This document shows, piece after piece, positions 34,012-42,701 of a DNA stretch of 46,888 bases. Origin of the DNA: Candidatus Contendobacter odensis Run_B_J11 (GTDB lineage Bacteria > Pseudomonadota > Gammaproteobacteria > Competibacterales > Competibacteraceae). The DNA is taken from contig NZ_CBTK010000077.1 in the NCBI RefSeq assembly GCF_000531125.1, forward strand, positions 1-46,888, given 5' to 3'. The position numbers were made by a program, and so were the translations under genes. The notes below the pieces were generated by a model. The model did not search any database. It was not told the origin of the DNA and saw only the letters and a list, made by a program, of their open reading frames with translations. Numbering within the stretch: the first letter of the stretch is position 1; every line of letters starts with the position of its first letter.

Positions 34012-35559
34012 GTGATGAAAAAGTATTCTCTCTTTGCGGCAGCTACGCTGGCCTCGATTTTTGCCCCATTGTCGCACTCTGTCCCATACCCATATCCATA
34101 CCCTTATAAGGGCGCATCCGCTACTGGGCCATGGCAATACTCCGCAGATGGCGGTACTGGCGCTGGTTTTGCAGTGCCCGCTGGTAATATAAAAAATGGC
34201 GAATTGATTGGCTACAGTGCAGGCGTTACCCTCCCCTATAAGGTGAGCTGGGATGTACAAGCGAGCATATCATTTGGGCAACAAGCGGGGCACGTTGACG
34301 AGACTTACAAACTTTCCGCTTTTGGACAGACCAGCCAAGTAAATAAGGTTATTTGGTGGCGGTGCGAATACTATAATTCCTGTTATGGTACCACTGGAGA
34401 TCACTACCCGCTTACTCCTAGTCCAAGTCTTGGAGTAGCTTTCAATAACGTACCTCGCTTTGATTCGTTTCGTAGCAGCGGAAATTCTAATTGGGCCAGC
34501 CAATACGAGAGTGCTATAACTCCATTGCTAGGCGGCACAACCGTTGACTTTTCAGTCGATAGTAAAAAGTTCGATGATAAGGGTAAAGTCGTCTCTTTTT
34601 CCAATGACTCCACGTATACCGGGGGAGGTGGCTATCAATTTCGCCCTTGGACAACTTATGATGTGTTGTCTGGTACTATCCAGCCGGAGGTAGGTACGGT
34701 CAGCCCACCCGGTGGCATCAAATACCCTAATGCCATTAGGGTCGATCCTACCCCTCTGTTTGGTTTTACCCCGAAAGAAGCGGCCAATCTGAATGATTAC
34801 GATCACTTCAATTGGCTCTCAAAGATTGTACAATTCGGTACCGGACAAGCACCTGGCATGGAGGGAGAATCCCTTCTTTTTTTTCCTGAAGGTGCTAATA
34901 GTGCTGACCTCGCTACCGTCGATGGTATCTTCGGACGTAACTTTGGCCCGGATCCTGGAATCGGTTGCTACATCAGTATTTTTGACAAGTGCCCAGATGG
35001 ACTCATCACCGATTTAAGCCCGCTGGTGTATGACGAAAACTTGAGCCTCCCCAAGGGACGTAAGGCCGATAACTGGAAAGGCGAAGCTGCGGACGGCTGG
35101 GGATTACGTTTTGCGGATGCCCCAAACCTCCTAACCAAAGGCCACCAAGCAGTTTTTGAGACCAGCCTGGTCGGGGTTCGCAGTAGCGGAGTAGATAATC
35201 CAGCCGATTACGATATTCTTCCCAACACTGTATTTCGTTGGACTTATACGCAGTTGGAAAATTCACCGGTGGGGTTGGGTGGAGCCGGTAAAATCATTTT
35301 GTTCAATACCGATCCGACCCAAGCTGGAATCGGCCGAATCGATTTCCTAGGTTTTGGGTCTTTCGCACACTATGGTCTCACCGTTACCGGTGATATCCCC
35401 AACAACGATCCTATTCCTTTTCCAGAATTTGGTGGCAATGGGACCGGGAATAATCCTGGAACCGGATCAGGGCAAAGTGTCAGTGAGCCGGGGGCGCTTA
35501 CGCTATTTCTGACTGGAATTGCCTCGTTAGCTTTCGCGGTCCGCCGCCGTCGCGTCTAG
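34012..35559 (+). CDS. Exported PEP-CTERM sorting-domain protein
   Basis: A 515-residue secreted protein. Signal peptide MKKYSLFAAATLASIFAPLSHS is followed by a (Pro-Tyr)4 stretch. The body is rich in Gly, Asn, Ser and aromatic residues, beta-type, with no catalytic motif I recognise. The C-terminus has a PEP-CTERM-like tripartite signal: SEPGALTLF (variant of VPEP), a hydrophobic helix, and RRRRV. Such proteins are processed by exosortase/EpsH and anchored or exported with exopolysaccharide in biofilm- or floc-forming bacteria. The linker before it (GGNGTGNNPGTGSGQ) is flexible. AGGAG precedes the ATG. No exosortase gene is in the window. Base composition is AT-richer than the neighbours. 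Confidence 0.85.
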   Translation: MMKKYSLFAAATLASIFAPLSHSVPYPYPYPYKGASATGPWQYSADGGTGAGFAVPAGNIKNGELIGYSAGVTLPYKVSWDVQASISFGQQAGHVDETYKLSAFGQTSQVNKVIWWRCEYYNSCYGTTGDHYPLTPSPSLGVAFNNVPRFDSFRSSGNSNWASQYESAITPLLGGTTVDFSVDSKKFDDKGKVVSFSNDSTYTGGGGYQFRPWTTYDVLSGTIQPEVGTVSPPGGIKYPNAIRVDPTPLFGFTPKEAANLNDYDHFNWLSKIVQFGTGQAPGMEGESLLFFPEGANSADLATVDGIFGRNFGPDPGIGCYISIFDKCPDGLITDLSPLVYDENLSLPKGRKADNWKGEAADGWGLRFADAPNLLTKGHQAVFETSLVGVRSSGVDNPADYDILPNTVFRWTYTQLENSPVGLGGAGKIILFNTDPTQAGIGRIDFLGFGSFAHYGLTVTGDIPNNDPIPFPEFGGNGTGNNPGTGSGQSVSEPGALTLFLTGIASLAFAVRRRRV

Positions 35560-35720
35560 CGCCTGCCTCAGCACCTATCAGTTTCTCATGACGGGACAGA
35601 CGCGATAGAAGGGCGGTAAGGGTTGTTGCATCTGGACCCGCCGCCGAAGCGTGCGGAGACCTCGCTTGGGTAGTCCTGTAAAAAGTAGTGATGTGTCACG
35701 TTGCGATAGACAGAGTTCTG

Positions 35721-35873
35721 TTATAGCGATGAATAATAGAGTAATTGATTCAATCGGCTAATATCAGCGGCGCTTAACCCTTGCACTTCGCCCAGATTAC
35801 TGGCCCCAATAATCAGCAAACCACCGCCGCAATTGGCAAACGCTACTAAATCGTCGGTTTCGTTCATGCTCAT
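35721..35873 (-). pseudogene. Fragment of an AlbA_2 (Schlafen-type) domain protein
   Basis: A 50-codon frame starting 4 nt after the hypE stop. The sequence NETDDLVAFANCGGGLLIIGASNLGEV matches the pattern ExDxLVAFANxxGGxLxIGVxxxGxVxG of AlbA_2/Schlafen ATP-binding modules. Whole domains need about 120 residues, and the flanking parts are missing. The close spacing to hypE makes it look like the last gene of that operon, but it more likely marks a recombination edge. Confidence 0.55.
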
Positions 35874-35876
35874 CTT

Positions 35877-36926
35877 TTAACAAATCCTTGGTAATTGCTC
35901 TCCGCTCAGCCAATCCACCAAGCGTCGCCCGCCAAATACGGTTTCCATCTCCACGAAGCCGTGCGCATCCGTTACTACCGATCCAATGATTGCCGCTTCC
36001 TGCCCCAATGAATGCGCCCGCATCACCGCTAATAACGGATCGGCGCATTCCGCCGGACAAATCGCCAATAATTTGCCCTCATTGGCGACATAAAGCGGGT
36101 CCAATCCCAGAAATTCACACAGGGCGCGCACCGGTTCATGCACCGGAATCGCGGCCTCGTGCAATCGCATTCCGACCCCGGATTGTTGGGCGATTTCATT
36201 CAGGGCGCTGCCCAAACCGCCGCGAGTGGGATCGCGCAGACAATGCAGTTCTGGCGCAACCGCCACCATTGTCGCCACCAAACCATGCAACGCGGCAGTA
36301 TCGGACACAATCGGCGCGTCGAAACTCAGATTTTCCCGTTGCGCCATCACCGCCATGCCGTGATCGCCCAGCGAACCACTAAGCAAAATGGCGTCGCCCG
36401 GTTGCGCCCGGCTGGCGGAAATATTCACTCCAGGCGGAACCACACCAACGCCGGTAGTGGTAATAAACACCCCGTCGCCCTTGCCACGCTCGACCACTTT
36501 GGTATCGCCGGTCACTATCGGCACTCCCGCTTGCCGCGCTGCCTGCGCCATTGAATCGACAATGCGCTGCAAATCCGCCAGCGGAAAGCCTTCTTCGAGA
36601 ATGAAACTGGCAGCGAGATATAGCGGTTGCGCTCCAGCCATGGCCACATCGTTAATCGTGCCGTGAACCGACAGACAGCCAATGTCACCGCCGGGAAAGA
36701 ACAGCGGCGATACCACATGGCTGTCAGTCGCCATTACCAGCCGCCCAGCGGGAACATTGAATTGGGCGCAATCATCCTGAGTCCGCAACCATTCATTATC
36801 AAAAGCCGTCAGGAACACTTCCTCAATCAATTGCGCCATGGCCCGACCCCCGCCGCCATGACTGAGTTCGACGCTGCCGTGAATAAAATCGAGTTTGCGG
36901 GTGAATAACTTGCGCGAAGGGATCAT
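35877..36926 (-). CDS. hypE: Hydrogenase maturation protein HypE
   Basis: Dehydrates the carbamoyl group placed on its C-terminal cysteine to thiocyanate, the source of the CN ligands of the NiFe site. Length is 349 residues. It has the PurM-like fold motifs HGGGGRAM, ATDSHVVSPLFFPGGDIG, VTGDTKVVERG, SGSLGDHGMAV and RDPTRGGLG. It ends in the obligatory PRIC. The ATG at 36926 overlaps the hypD stop by 4 nt (ATGA), giving translational coupling. The frame is open far upstream but only because it crosses hypD. Confidence 0.97.
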   Translation of the reverse strand: MIPSRKLFTRKLDFIHGSVELSHGGGGRAMAQLIEEVFLTAFDNEWLRTQDDCAQFNVPAGRLVMATDSHVVSPLFFPGGDIGCLSVHGTINDVAMAGAQPLYLAASFILEEGFPLADLQRIVDSMAQAARQAGVPIVTGDTKVVERGKGDGVFITTTGVGVVPPGVNISASRAQPGDAILLSGSLGDHGMAVMAQRENLSFDAPIVSDTAALHGLVATMVAVAPELHCLRDPTRGGLGSALNEIAQQSGVGMRLHEAAIPVHEPVRALCEFLGLDPLYVANEGKLLAICPAECADPLLAVMRAHSLGQEAAIIGSVVTDAHGFVEMETVFGGRRLVDWLSGEQLPRIC

Positions 36927-38068
36927 GCAGATACGCCGGGTGATGGGGTGCGGAAGCGGCCATAGTGGTAATGGGCAGCGCAGGCGCCTTCCGCCGATAC
37001 CATGCAGGACCCAAGCGGATGATCGGGGGTACAGACGGTAGCAAACACTTTGCACTGTTCCGGGCGCTTGACCCCGCGCAGCACTTCGGCGCAGGCGCAG
37101 GCTTTGTGGTCGGTGGTCGCCACCACCGGCACGATAAAGCGGCGTTCGGTATCCCATTCGGCATATTCGGGCCGGATCGTCAGCGCGCTATTCGGTAACT
37201 CGCCCAAGCCGCGCCATTCAAAACTCGGTCGCAAGGTAAACACTTCGGCGACGATGCTTTGCGCCTTGCGATTGCCTTCCGGGCTAACAGCGCGGGTGTA
37301 TTCGTTCTCGATCCGGGCCTCACCCGCATTCACCTGGCGAATCAGTAATAAAATCGCCTGCAACACGTCCAGCGGCTCGAAGCCGGCAATGACCAGCGGG
37401 CGGTGATATTCAGTGGCAACGAATTGATAGGGATCGCTGCCGATAATGGTACTGACATGAGCCGGGCCGATACAGCCATCCAGTTGAATTGGCGCAGGCG
37501 ATTCAGCCGTATGATGCGTCGCCAGAATGGCCCGTAATGCCGGTGGAGTGAGAACGTGATTGCAATAGGCGCTGAAATTGTGCAGCCCTTCAGCCTTGGC
37601 GTGCAGAATGGCAACAGCGGTTGGCGGCGTGGTGGTTTCAAAGCCAATAGCGAAAAACACTACCGGCTGATCAGGATGAGCGCGGGCAATATCCAGCGCA
37701 TCGCTGACCGAATAAACCATGCGCACATCTACCCCCCGCGCCTTGGCTTGAAGCAGAGTGTCACCTTGCGCGCCGGGCACCCGTAATAAATCGCCGTAAC
37801 TGCACAAAATCACTCGCTCCCGTTCGGCCAATTCGATTACGGCTTGCAAGCGTCCACTTGGCAACACGCACACCGGACAACCGGGGCCATGAATCAACCG
37901 CACATTCGACGGTAGCAAATCCTCGATGCCGTAGCGGCAAATAGCGTGAGTGTGACCGCCGCAAAATTCCATCAGCGCATAGCCGCGCTCTGGATTCACT
38001 TCCTGGCGAATGCGGGCGGCGAGACCTTGCGCCAAGCGACCATCACGAAATTCATCAATATATTTCAT
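36923..38068 (-). CDS. hypD: Hydrogenase maturation protein HypD
   Basis: 4Fe-4S scaffold on which, with HypC, the Fe(CN)2CO unit is built. Length is 381 residues. Conserved cysteine motifs are MEFCGGHTHAICRYG, HGPGCPVCVLP and the C-terminal CACAEVLRGVKRPEQC with TPDHPLGSCMVS. The start MKYIDEFRD is typical. Gene order hypC-D-E, with 9 nt to hypC and a 4-nt overlap with hypE. Confidence 0.98.
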   Translation of the reverse strand: MKYIDEFRDGRLAQGLAARIRQEVNPERGYALMEFCGGHTHAICRYGIEDLLPSNVRLIHGPGCPVCVLPSGRLQAVIELAERERVILCSYGDLLRVPGAQGDTLLQAKARGVDVRMVYSVSDALDIARAHPDQPVVFFAIGFETTTPPTAVAILHAKAEGLHNFSAYCNHVLTPPALRAILATHHTAESPAPIQLDGCIGPAHVSTIIGSDPYQFVATEYHRPLVIAGFEPLDVLQAILLLIRQVNAGEARIENEYTRAVSPEGNRKAQSIVAEVFTLRPSFEWRGLGELPNSALTIRPEYAEWDTERRFIVPVVATTDHKACACAEVLRGVKRPEQCKVFATVCTPDHPLGSCMVSAEGACAAHYHYGRFRTPSPGVSA

Positions 38069-38077
38069 GGCGGAGCG

Positions 38078-38308
38078 TCAGGCCGGATCCGCCACTGCGG
38101 CAAATTCCGTGAACAGGCGCAGCGTTTCAGCGGCTTCCTCCGGGTCCAAACGGTTGAGGGCATAACCGACATGGACGATGACGTATTCGCCGACGGTGAG
38201 ATCGTCCACTAACGCGGTGGAAATCAGTTTGCGTACACCACCGGTATCCACTACGGCGTGTTCAGCATCAACAACTTCAATGACTTGGGCGGGAATAGCG
38301 AGGCACAT
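38078..38308 (-). CDS. hypC: Hydrogenase maturation chaperone HypC (copy 1)
   Basis: A 76-residue HypC/HybG/HupF-family chaperone that carries the iron unit and binds the large-subunit precursor. It begins MCLAIPAQVIEV with the essential Cys2 and has VGEYVIVHVGYALNRLDPEEA. The ATG at 38308 is chosen because Cys must directly follow the initiator; the frame's upstream extension is not conserved. It opens the minus-strand hypCDE run. Confidence 0.95.
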   Translation of the reverse strand: MCLAIPAQVIEVVDAEHAVVDTGGVRKLISTALVDDLTVGEYVIVHVGYALNRLDPEEAAETLRLFTEFAAVADPA

Positions 38309-38667
38309 GAGCAATGGCTCTCCAGAAAGACGGCGTGTGATGGTGAAAGGAGGCGCGGACATGGTGCCCGCACCGCGCTCCCCTAAGCTTAGATCACTGG
38401 TGTTCTGTTCACGAGCCGGAAGCCCGTGCCATGTTTCCGCAACTCAAATAGGATTGCCATATATATGGGGTTGACACTGATTCTGTCTTTCACTCATTAA
38501 AGTGCGGTTCCATTGCAAAAGGGGGTGACCTGGCAAAATTCAGTTTGAGTTAAGGTTCACGCAGTATAAACATTCCTTAAAAGTTAAGGAATCCGAGTAT
38601 GATTATAATTAACTAATTGACTTAAAACAACTTTTAATTAAAACAAAGTTTTTTGAGGTTCCCAAAA
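38309..38667. promoter_or_regulatory. Divergent regulatory region between hypC and the hydrogenase cassette
   Basis: About 360 bp separating hypC (minus) from the protease gene (plus), with no coding frame I can support. The right half is AT-rich. It contains the 9-bp palindrome attccttaa-aag-ttaaggaat (38572-38592), a possible operator for the plus-strand cassette, 75 nt before its first gene. I found no convincing sigma-54 (GG-N10-GC) site in either direction. Confidence 0.5.
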
Positions 38668-39219
38668 ATGAATGATGTAGATCCAGCTATGGACTCTGAG
38701 GATTTATTAACCCATGTCCATCGCTGTGTGATATTGGGCATCGGCAATCCATTGATGGGAGATGATGGAGTGGGCATCCATGTGATACGCGACTTGCTGG
38801 CCAAGCCTGCTGCTCTCGCGTTCACGGGGGGAACTATCGAAATCCTGGATGGAGGAACCTTGGGCTATCTGCTCATTGATCGTCTGGCCGGAACGGATGC
38901 GTTGATCGTGGTGGATGCGGCCAACATCGGGAAAAGTGCCGGTGAGGTTCAGCTCTTTTTGAACAAGGAAATGGATGGGTTCCTCAGCCAGAATCAGACC
39001 TCGAGCGTACACGAAGTGGGCTTGGTGGATTTGGTGCAGATGATGACCTTGATGGGGCAAATGCCCCGGCACCGAGCGCTGGTAGGAATCCAGCCCTCGA
39101 TAATCGACTGGGAAACCGAATTATCGCCTTCGTTGGCTCAAAGTGTGGCTAAAGCGAGCGATAAAATTATTCATATAGTATCGAAATGGTACGGAGTGAG
39201 TACGCAATGCCCCATTTAA
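38668..39219 (+). CDS. Hydrogenase maturation protease (HyaD/HupD family)
   Basis: Endopeptidase that removes the C-terminal tail of the large subunit after nickel insertion. Length is 183 residues. GIGNPLMGDDGVGIHV (Glu/Asp nickel-sensing region) and SSVHEVGLVDL with the third ligand His are present. The ATG at 38668 is favoured (GAGG about 9 nt before); the frame opens at a TTG five codons earlier. It is the first gene of the plus-strand hydrogenase cassette and overlaps the next gene by 13 nt. Its substrate is presumably the large subunit encoded at 40860. Confidence 0.93.
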   Translation: MNDVDPAMDSEDLLTHVHRCVILGIGNPLMGDDGVGIHVIRDLLAKPAALAFTGGTIEILDGGTLGYLLIDRLAGTDALIVVDAANIGKSAGEVQLFLNKEMDGFLSQNQTSSVHEVGLVDLVQMMTLMGQMPRHRALVGIQPSIIDWETELSPSLAQSVAKASDKIIHIVSKWYGVSTQCPI

Positions 39220-39659
39220 GCGACATTCCAGTTTGTGTTGATCTTAACGACAACAAAGAGAGCAATCTTGCCATTGCTAAAACGGTTCTGAACGAGATTA
39301 GGGCATTGATCGCGCAACTGATTAATTCAGGGAAGACCGGCGCGATAGATTTGAGACAACGGCCACGGATGCGGGCGGAAACCTATCAATATCTCAAGGA
39401 TGCGTTGTCTTCGGGCGAGGTGACCGCCGTAGTTGATGCTGCGGTAAAAGTCGAGGTTAGGGAAACGCGATATCCCGGCGTGTGGTGGTTGACTCACCTT
39501 AACGAGCAGGGGGCTATCGTTACCGAAATCATCGAAATCACCGAAATCCCGGAAATTCTGAAGCCTCATATTGCCGACATGCGTGCTGGTTTGAAACGGT
39601 TTGACCAAATTTTGGCAGACTTTACATCGCATGAAGAATCGCCGACGACGTTGAACTAG
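39207..39659 (+). CDS. HupH/HyaF C-terminal-like hydrogenase expression protein
   Basis: A 150-residue protein. Its middle and C-terminal parts (LKDALSSGEVTAVV, EVRETRYPGVWWLTHLN, EIIEITEIPEILK) follow the C-terminal domain of HupH/HyaF/HoxQ, which helps process the small subunit's iron-sulfur clusters or its export. Full HupH is about 280 residues; here the N-terminal domain is absent. The ATG at 39207 has GGAGTGAG upstream and overlaps the protease stop. It lies right before the small-subunit gene, consistent with a role on that subunit. Confidence 0.75.
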   Translation: MPHLSDIPVCVDLNDNKESNLAIAKTVLNEIRALIAQLINSGKTGAIDLRQRPRMRAETYQYLKDALSSGEVTAVVDAAVKVEVRETRYPGVWWLTHLNEQGAIVTEIIEITEIPEILKPHIADMRAGLKRFDQILADFTSHEESPTTLN

Positions 39660-39732
39660 ACTCATATTGATCTAGGATTGATGTAGCTGAACCATCCTGG
39701 AGCCGAGTAAGCAACCACGAGGAGTTACGGTA

Positions 39733-40785
39733 ATGAATAAAGATCTGGATCTGCCCGAAAGATCGAAGGCCCCGGTGAATTTGGCCGAGGACACCATTCT
39801 CGACGAAGCCACCGTGAGCCGATTACTCGAACTCGGCATCAGCCGGCGGGGTTTTTTGTCGTTCTGCACCGGCATGGCGTCGCTGATGGTTTTGCCGCAA
39901 GCCATGATACCGAAGCTGGCAGCAGCGGCGACCGCTCCGACAAAACCATCGGTCGTCTACATGTCGTTTCAGGAATGCACCGGCTGTCTGGAGTCGCTGG
40001 TGAACTCGTTCGCCTTTCGGGGCGGCACCACCATTGACAATCTGATTCTCAACATGATTTCGCTGGATTATCAGGAAACCCTGATGGCAGCGGCCGGTTA
40101 TCAGGCGGAAGATTTGCTCAAGACCGTCACCAGCAAGCCAGGTTATGTGCTGGTGGTGGACGGATCGATTCCTGCCAAATGGGATAGCGGTTATTTCGTT
40201 AGCGGGGGTAGAAGCGGGGTCGCCCGATTCCGCGATGCGGCAAAAAATGCAGGCTTAATTATCGCGGTGGGGACTTGCGCGAGTTTCGGTGGGCTACCCA
40301 AAGCTGATCCTAACCCGACCGGCGCTGTTTCGATCAGCGAGTTAATGGCGAGTCTTGGCATCAGGAAGCCTTTGATTAACGTACCCGGATGCCCGCCAAT
40401 TCCAGAGGTGATTACCGGCGTCATCCTGTATTACCTGGCCAGCGGAATGCCAAGTCTGGATAGTCTCTACCGACCCACGATGTTCTATGAGAAAACGGTT
40501 CACGATGAATGTTATCGCGAAGAGTCTTTCGAGGATGGGCCTTTTGCCCTGACTTTTGACGATGCCAATGCCCGAAAAGGCGGATGCCTGTTTAAGCTGG
40601 GTTGTAAAGGTCCGGCCACTCATAACGCCTGTTCGACGATTAAGTGGAACCAGGGCACCAGTTTTCCGATGATGTCAGGACATGGCTGTATCGGTTGCGC
40701 GGAGCCGGACTTCTGGGATCGCATTAACTTGAATGGCAAAAAGGGCTTTTACGTTCAATTAGCTCATGGTGGCGACGATGATTGA
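39733..40785 (+). CDS. [NiFe] hydrogenase small subunit, group 1, Tat-exported
   Basis: Electron-transferring subunit, 350 residues. A Tat signal with SRRGFLSF (Arg38-Arg39) follows an unusually long 37-residue n-region; the hydrophobic part ends near AAAATA. Iron-sulfur ligands: ECTGCLES (Cys82, Cys85), VGTCASFGG, NVPGCPP for the proximal cluster; HDECYR, GGCLFKLGCKG, NACSTIKWN and GCIGCAEPDFWD for the others. The extra cysteines of O2-tolerant enzymes (CTCCSES, WGCV) are replaced by Gly, so the standard O2-sensitive type is expected. The protein ends about 20 residues after the last cysteine motif, without the C-terminal membrane helix of uptake hydrogenases. GAGGAG precedes the ATG. Confidence 0.95.
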   Translation: MNKDLDLPERSKAPVNLAEDTILDEATVSRLLELGISRRGFLSFCTGMASLMVLPQAMIPKLAAAATAPTKPSVVYMSFQECTGCLESLVNSFAFRGGTTIDNLILNMISLDYQETLMAAAGYQAEDLLKTVTSKPGYVLVVDGSIPAKWDSGYFVSGGRSGVARFRDAAKNAGLIIAVGTCASFGGLPKADPNPTGAVSISELMASLGIRKPLINVPGCPPIPEVITGVILYYLASGMPSLDSLYRPTMFYEKTVHDECYREESFEDGPFALTFDDANARKGGCLFKLGCKGPATHNACSTIKWNQGTSFPMMSGHGCIGCAEPDFWDRINLNGKKGFYVQLAHGGDDD

Positions 40786-40859
40786 GTGGGTTTCGGCCAA
40801 ATTGATTCCGTGATTTGTACTGCGCACACCTGCAAAAATAGAAGGCTAGGAGAACGAAA

Positions 40860-42701
40860 ATGGCTACACCGAATGTCATCATCGATCCCGTGACTCGTAT
40901 TGAGGGTCACTTGCGGATACAGGCTTACGCCATACCCGACGGCAAGGGAGGGGGCACGATTAAAGATCCCGGCCTCAGTGCAAGTACGATGGTGCGGGGA
41001 GTCGAGCAAATCCTCAAAGGCCGCGATCCGCGAGACGCCTGGGCGTTTACCCAACGGATTTGCGGGGTATGCACCGTGGTGCATGGGTTGACCTCAGTAC
41101 GCGCCGTGGAAAACGCTATCGGCATCAAAGTATCGAAAAATGCCGACTACATCCGTAACATGATGATCGGCGCTCAATATGTTCACGATCACGTTATGCA
41201 CTTCTACCATCTCCATGCCTTGGATTGGGTGGATGTGGTGAGTGCCCTGAAAGCTATTCCCGCTAACACCGCCAGTTTGTCCGCAAAAAATAATCCTAAC
41301 TACAAGCCTAATAATGGCAAGCTTCCCGATGCCATTTATTTCCAGAATGTTCTGGACCGGTTGAATGGCTTGGTAAACCGGGGGCAACTCGGTTTATTCG
41401 CCAATGGCTATTGGGGTCATTCCGCTTACAAGCTAAGCCCGGAAGAGAACCTGTTACTGGTTTCCCATTACCTGGAAGCACTCGGCTGGGCGCGGGAAGT
41501 GGTAAAGCTTCATACGATCTTTGGCGGCAAAGACCCGCACCCTAATCTGGTAGTCGGTGGCATGCCCTGTACCCTGAGCAGCAACACCGGTCCTGTCAGT
41601 GAGGATAAAGGTGGAACTTCGCTCAACACCGCAGGGTTAGCGATTATCAAGAAGTCGGTTGATACGATGAAAACCTTTGTTGACCAGGTTTATCTCCCCG
41701 ACGTGGTTTTGGTGGCGACAAAATACAAGGAGTGGGCGGATTACGGCGCAACCGAAGGAAACTTTCTGTGTTTTGGTGAGTTCCCGGATCCAGCACTCGT
41801 TAAAAAAGAGTTTGTGGATGGCGCTATTGATTATCCAGCCGGTTATGTATTTCCACCTGGGGTTATTTGGGCGAATAATCTCAATGGGTTGTTTCCCTTC
41901 GACGAGTCCAAGGTGACTGAGAATGTCGCTCATGCCTGGTATAGCGGTTCGGATGCTGGCGCACACCCTTCAGTGGGTTCGACGGTACTCAACTACACCG
42001 GGCCGGCTCCCGATAGCGCGAGCTACATGCTCGATGAATCAAAGCGGTATTCCTGGATCAAGTCGCCGCGCTACAACGGTCAACCGATGGAAGTCGGGCC
42101 TCTGGCCCATATCCTGATGATGCATGCGCGGAACACGTTGGATACCGACAAACAAGTACGCACCGGCGTCGCGCAATACTGGACTGGCGCGTTGAAACTT
42201 GGTTTCGATCAGCTCAATTCAACTCTGGGCCGAATCTTCTGCCGTATGCTGGAAACCAAGATCATCGCCGACCAAATGGCGAACTGGTATCAACGCTATG
42301 AAGCCAACAAGGCGGGCGCTTATTGGAATCCCAACACCTTTACCCGCCTGACGCAGCCCAAATCGTGGCCCAAGAGCGTCGGATTCGGTTTCACCGAGGC
42401 ACCGCGGGGCGCGCTTGGACACTGGGTAAAAATAAATCCCACCACCTACATGATCGATAACTATCAGTGTATCGTTGCCAGCCAATGGAATGCCGGTCCC
42501 CGCGATGCCAAAGGCATCGAAGGTCCCTACGAACATGCGTTAGTCGGTCATGTCCTGGCCGATGTCAAAAAACCGCTGGAAGTCCTGCGCACGATCCATA
42601 GTTTCGATCCCTGCATCGGCTGCGCCGTCCATATCGTGGATTCAGAAGGCCAGCCCCTGGTTCAAGTAGAGGTCAACCACAGCTACAGGTCATTGTCATG
42701 A
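40860..42701 (+). CDS. [NiFe] hydrogenase large subunit, group 1
   Basis: Catalytic subunit with the NiFe(CN)2CO site, 613 residues. N-terminal VIIDPVTRIEGHLR, nickel ligands in RICGVC (Cys68, Cys71) and in DPCIGC (Cys585, Cys588) are all present. After DPCIGCAVH (His591) follows a 22-residue tail, the substrate of the maturation protease. It is carried through the Tat pathway by the small subunit. The spacer to the small-subunit gene is 75 nt, without isp1/isp2. AGGAG precedes the ATG. The 3' end overlaps hupE by 4 nt. Confidence 0.97.
   Translation: MATPNVIIDPVTRIEGHLRIQAYAIPDGKGGGTIKDPGLSASTMVRGVEQILKGRDPRDAWAFTQRICGVCTVVHGLTSVRAVENAIGIKVSKNADYIRNMMIGAQYVHDHVMHFYHLHALDWVDVVSALKAIPANTASLSAKNNPNYKPNNGKLPDAIYFQNVLDRLNGLVNRGQLGLFANGYWGHSAYKLSPEENLLLVSHYLEALGWAREVVKLHTIFGGKDPHPNLVVGGMPCTLSSNTGPVSEDKGGTSLNTAGLAIIKKSVDTMKTFVDQVYLPDVVLVATKYKEWADYGATEGNFLCFGEFPDPALVKKEFVDGAIDYPAGYVFPPGVIWANNLNGLFPFDESKVTENVAHAWYSGSDAGAHPSVGSTVLNYTGPAPDSASYMLDESKRYSWIKSPRYNGQPMEVGPLAHILMMHARNTLDTDKQVRTGVAQYWTGALKLGFDQLNSTLGRIFCRMLETKIIADQMANWYQRYEANKAGAYWNPNTFTRLTQPKSWPKSVGFGFTEAPRGALGHWVKINPTTYMIDNYQCIVASQWNAGPRDAKGIEGPYEHALVGHVLADVKKPLEVLRTIHSFDPCIGCAVHIVDSEGQPLVQVEVNHSYRSLS

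Noticed and set aside
38400-38460. A sigma-54 promoter for hypC (TGGCACG on the minus strand)
   Set aside because: The -12 element does not fit: the GC doublet is missing at the right spacing.
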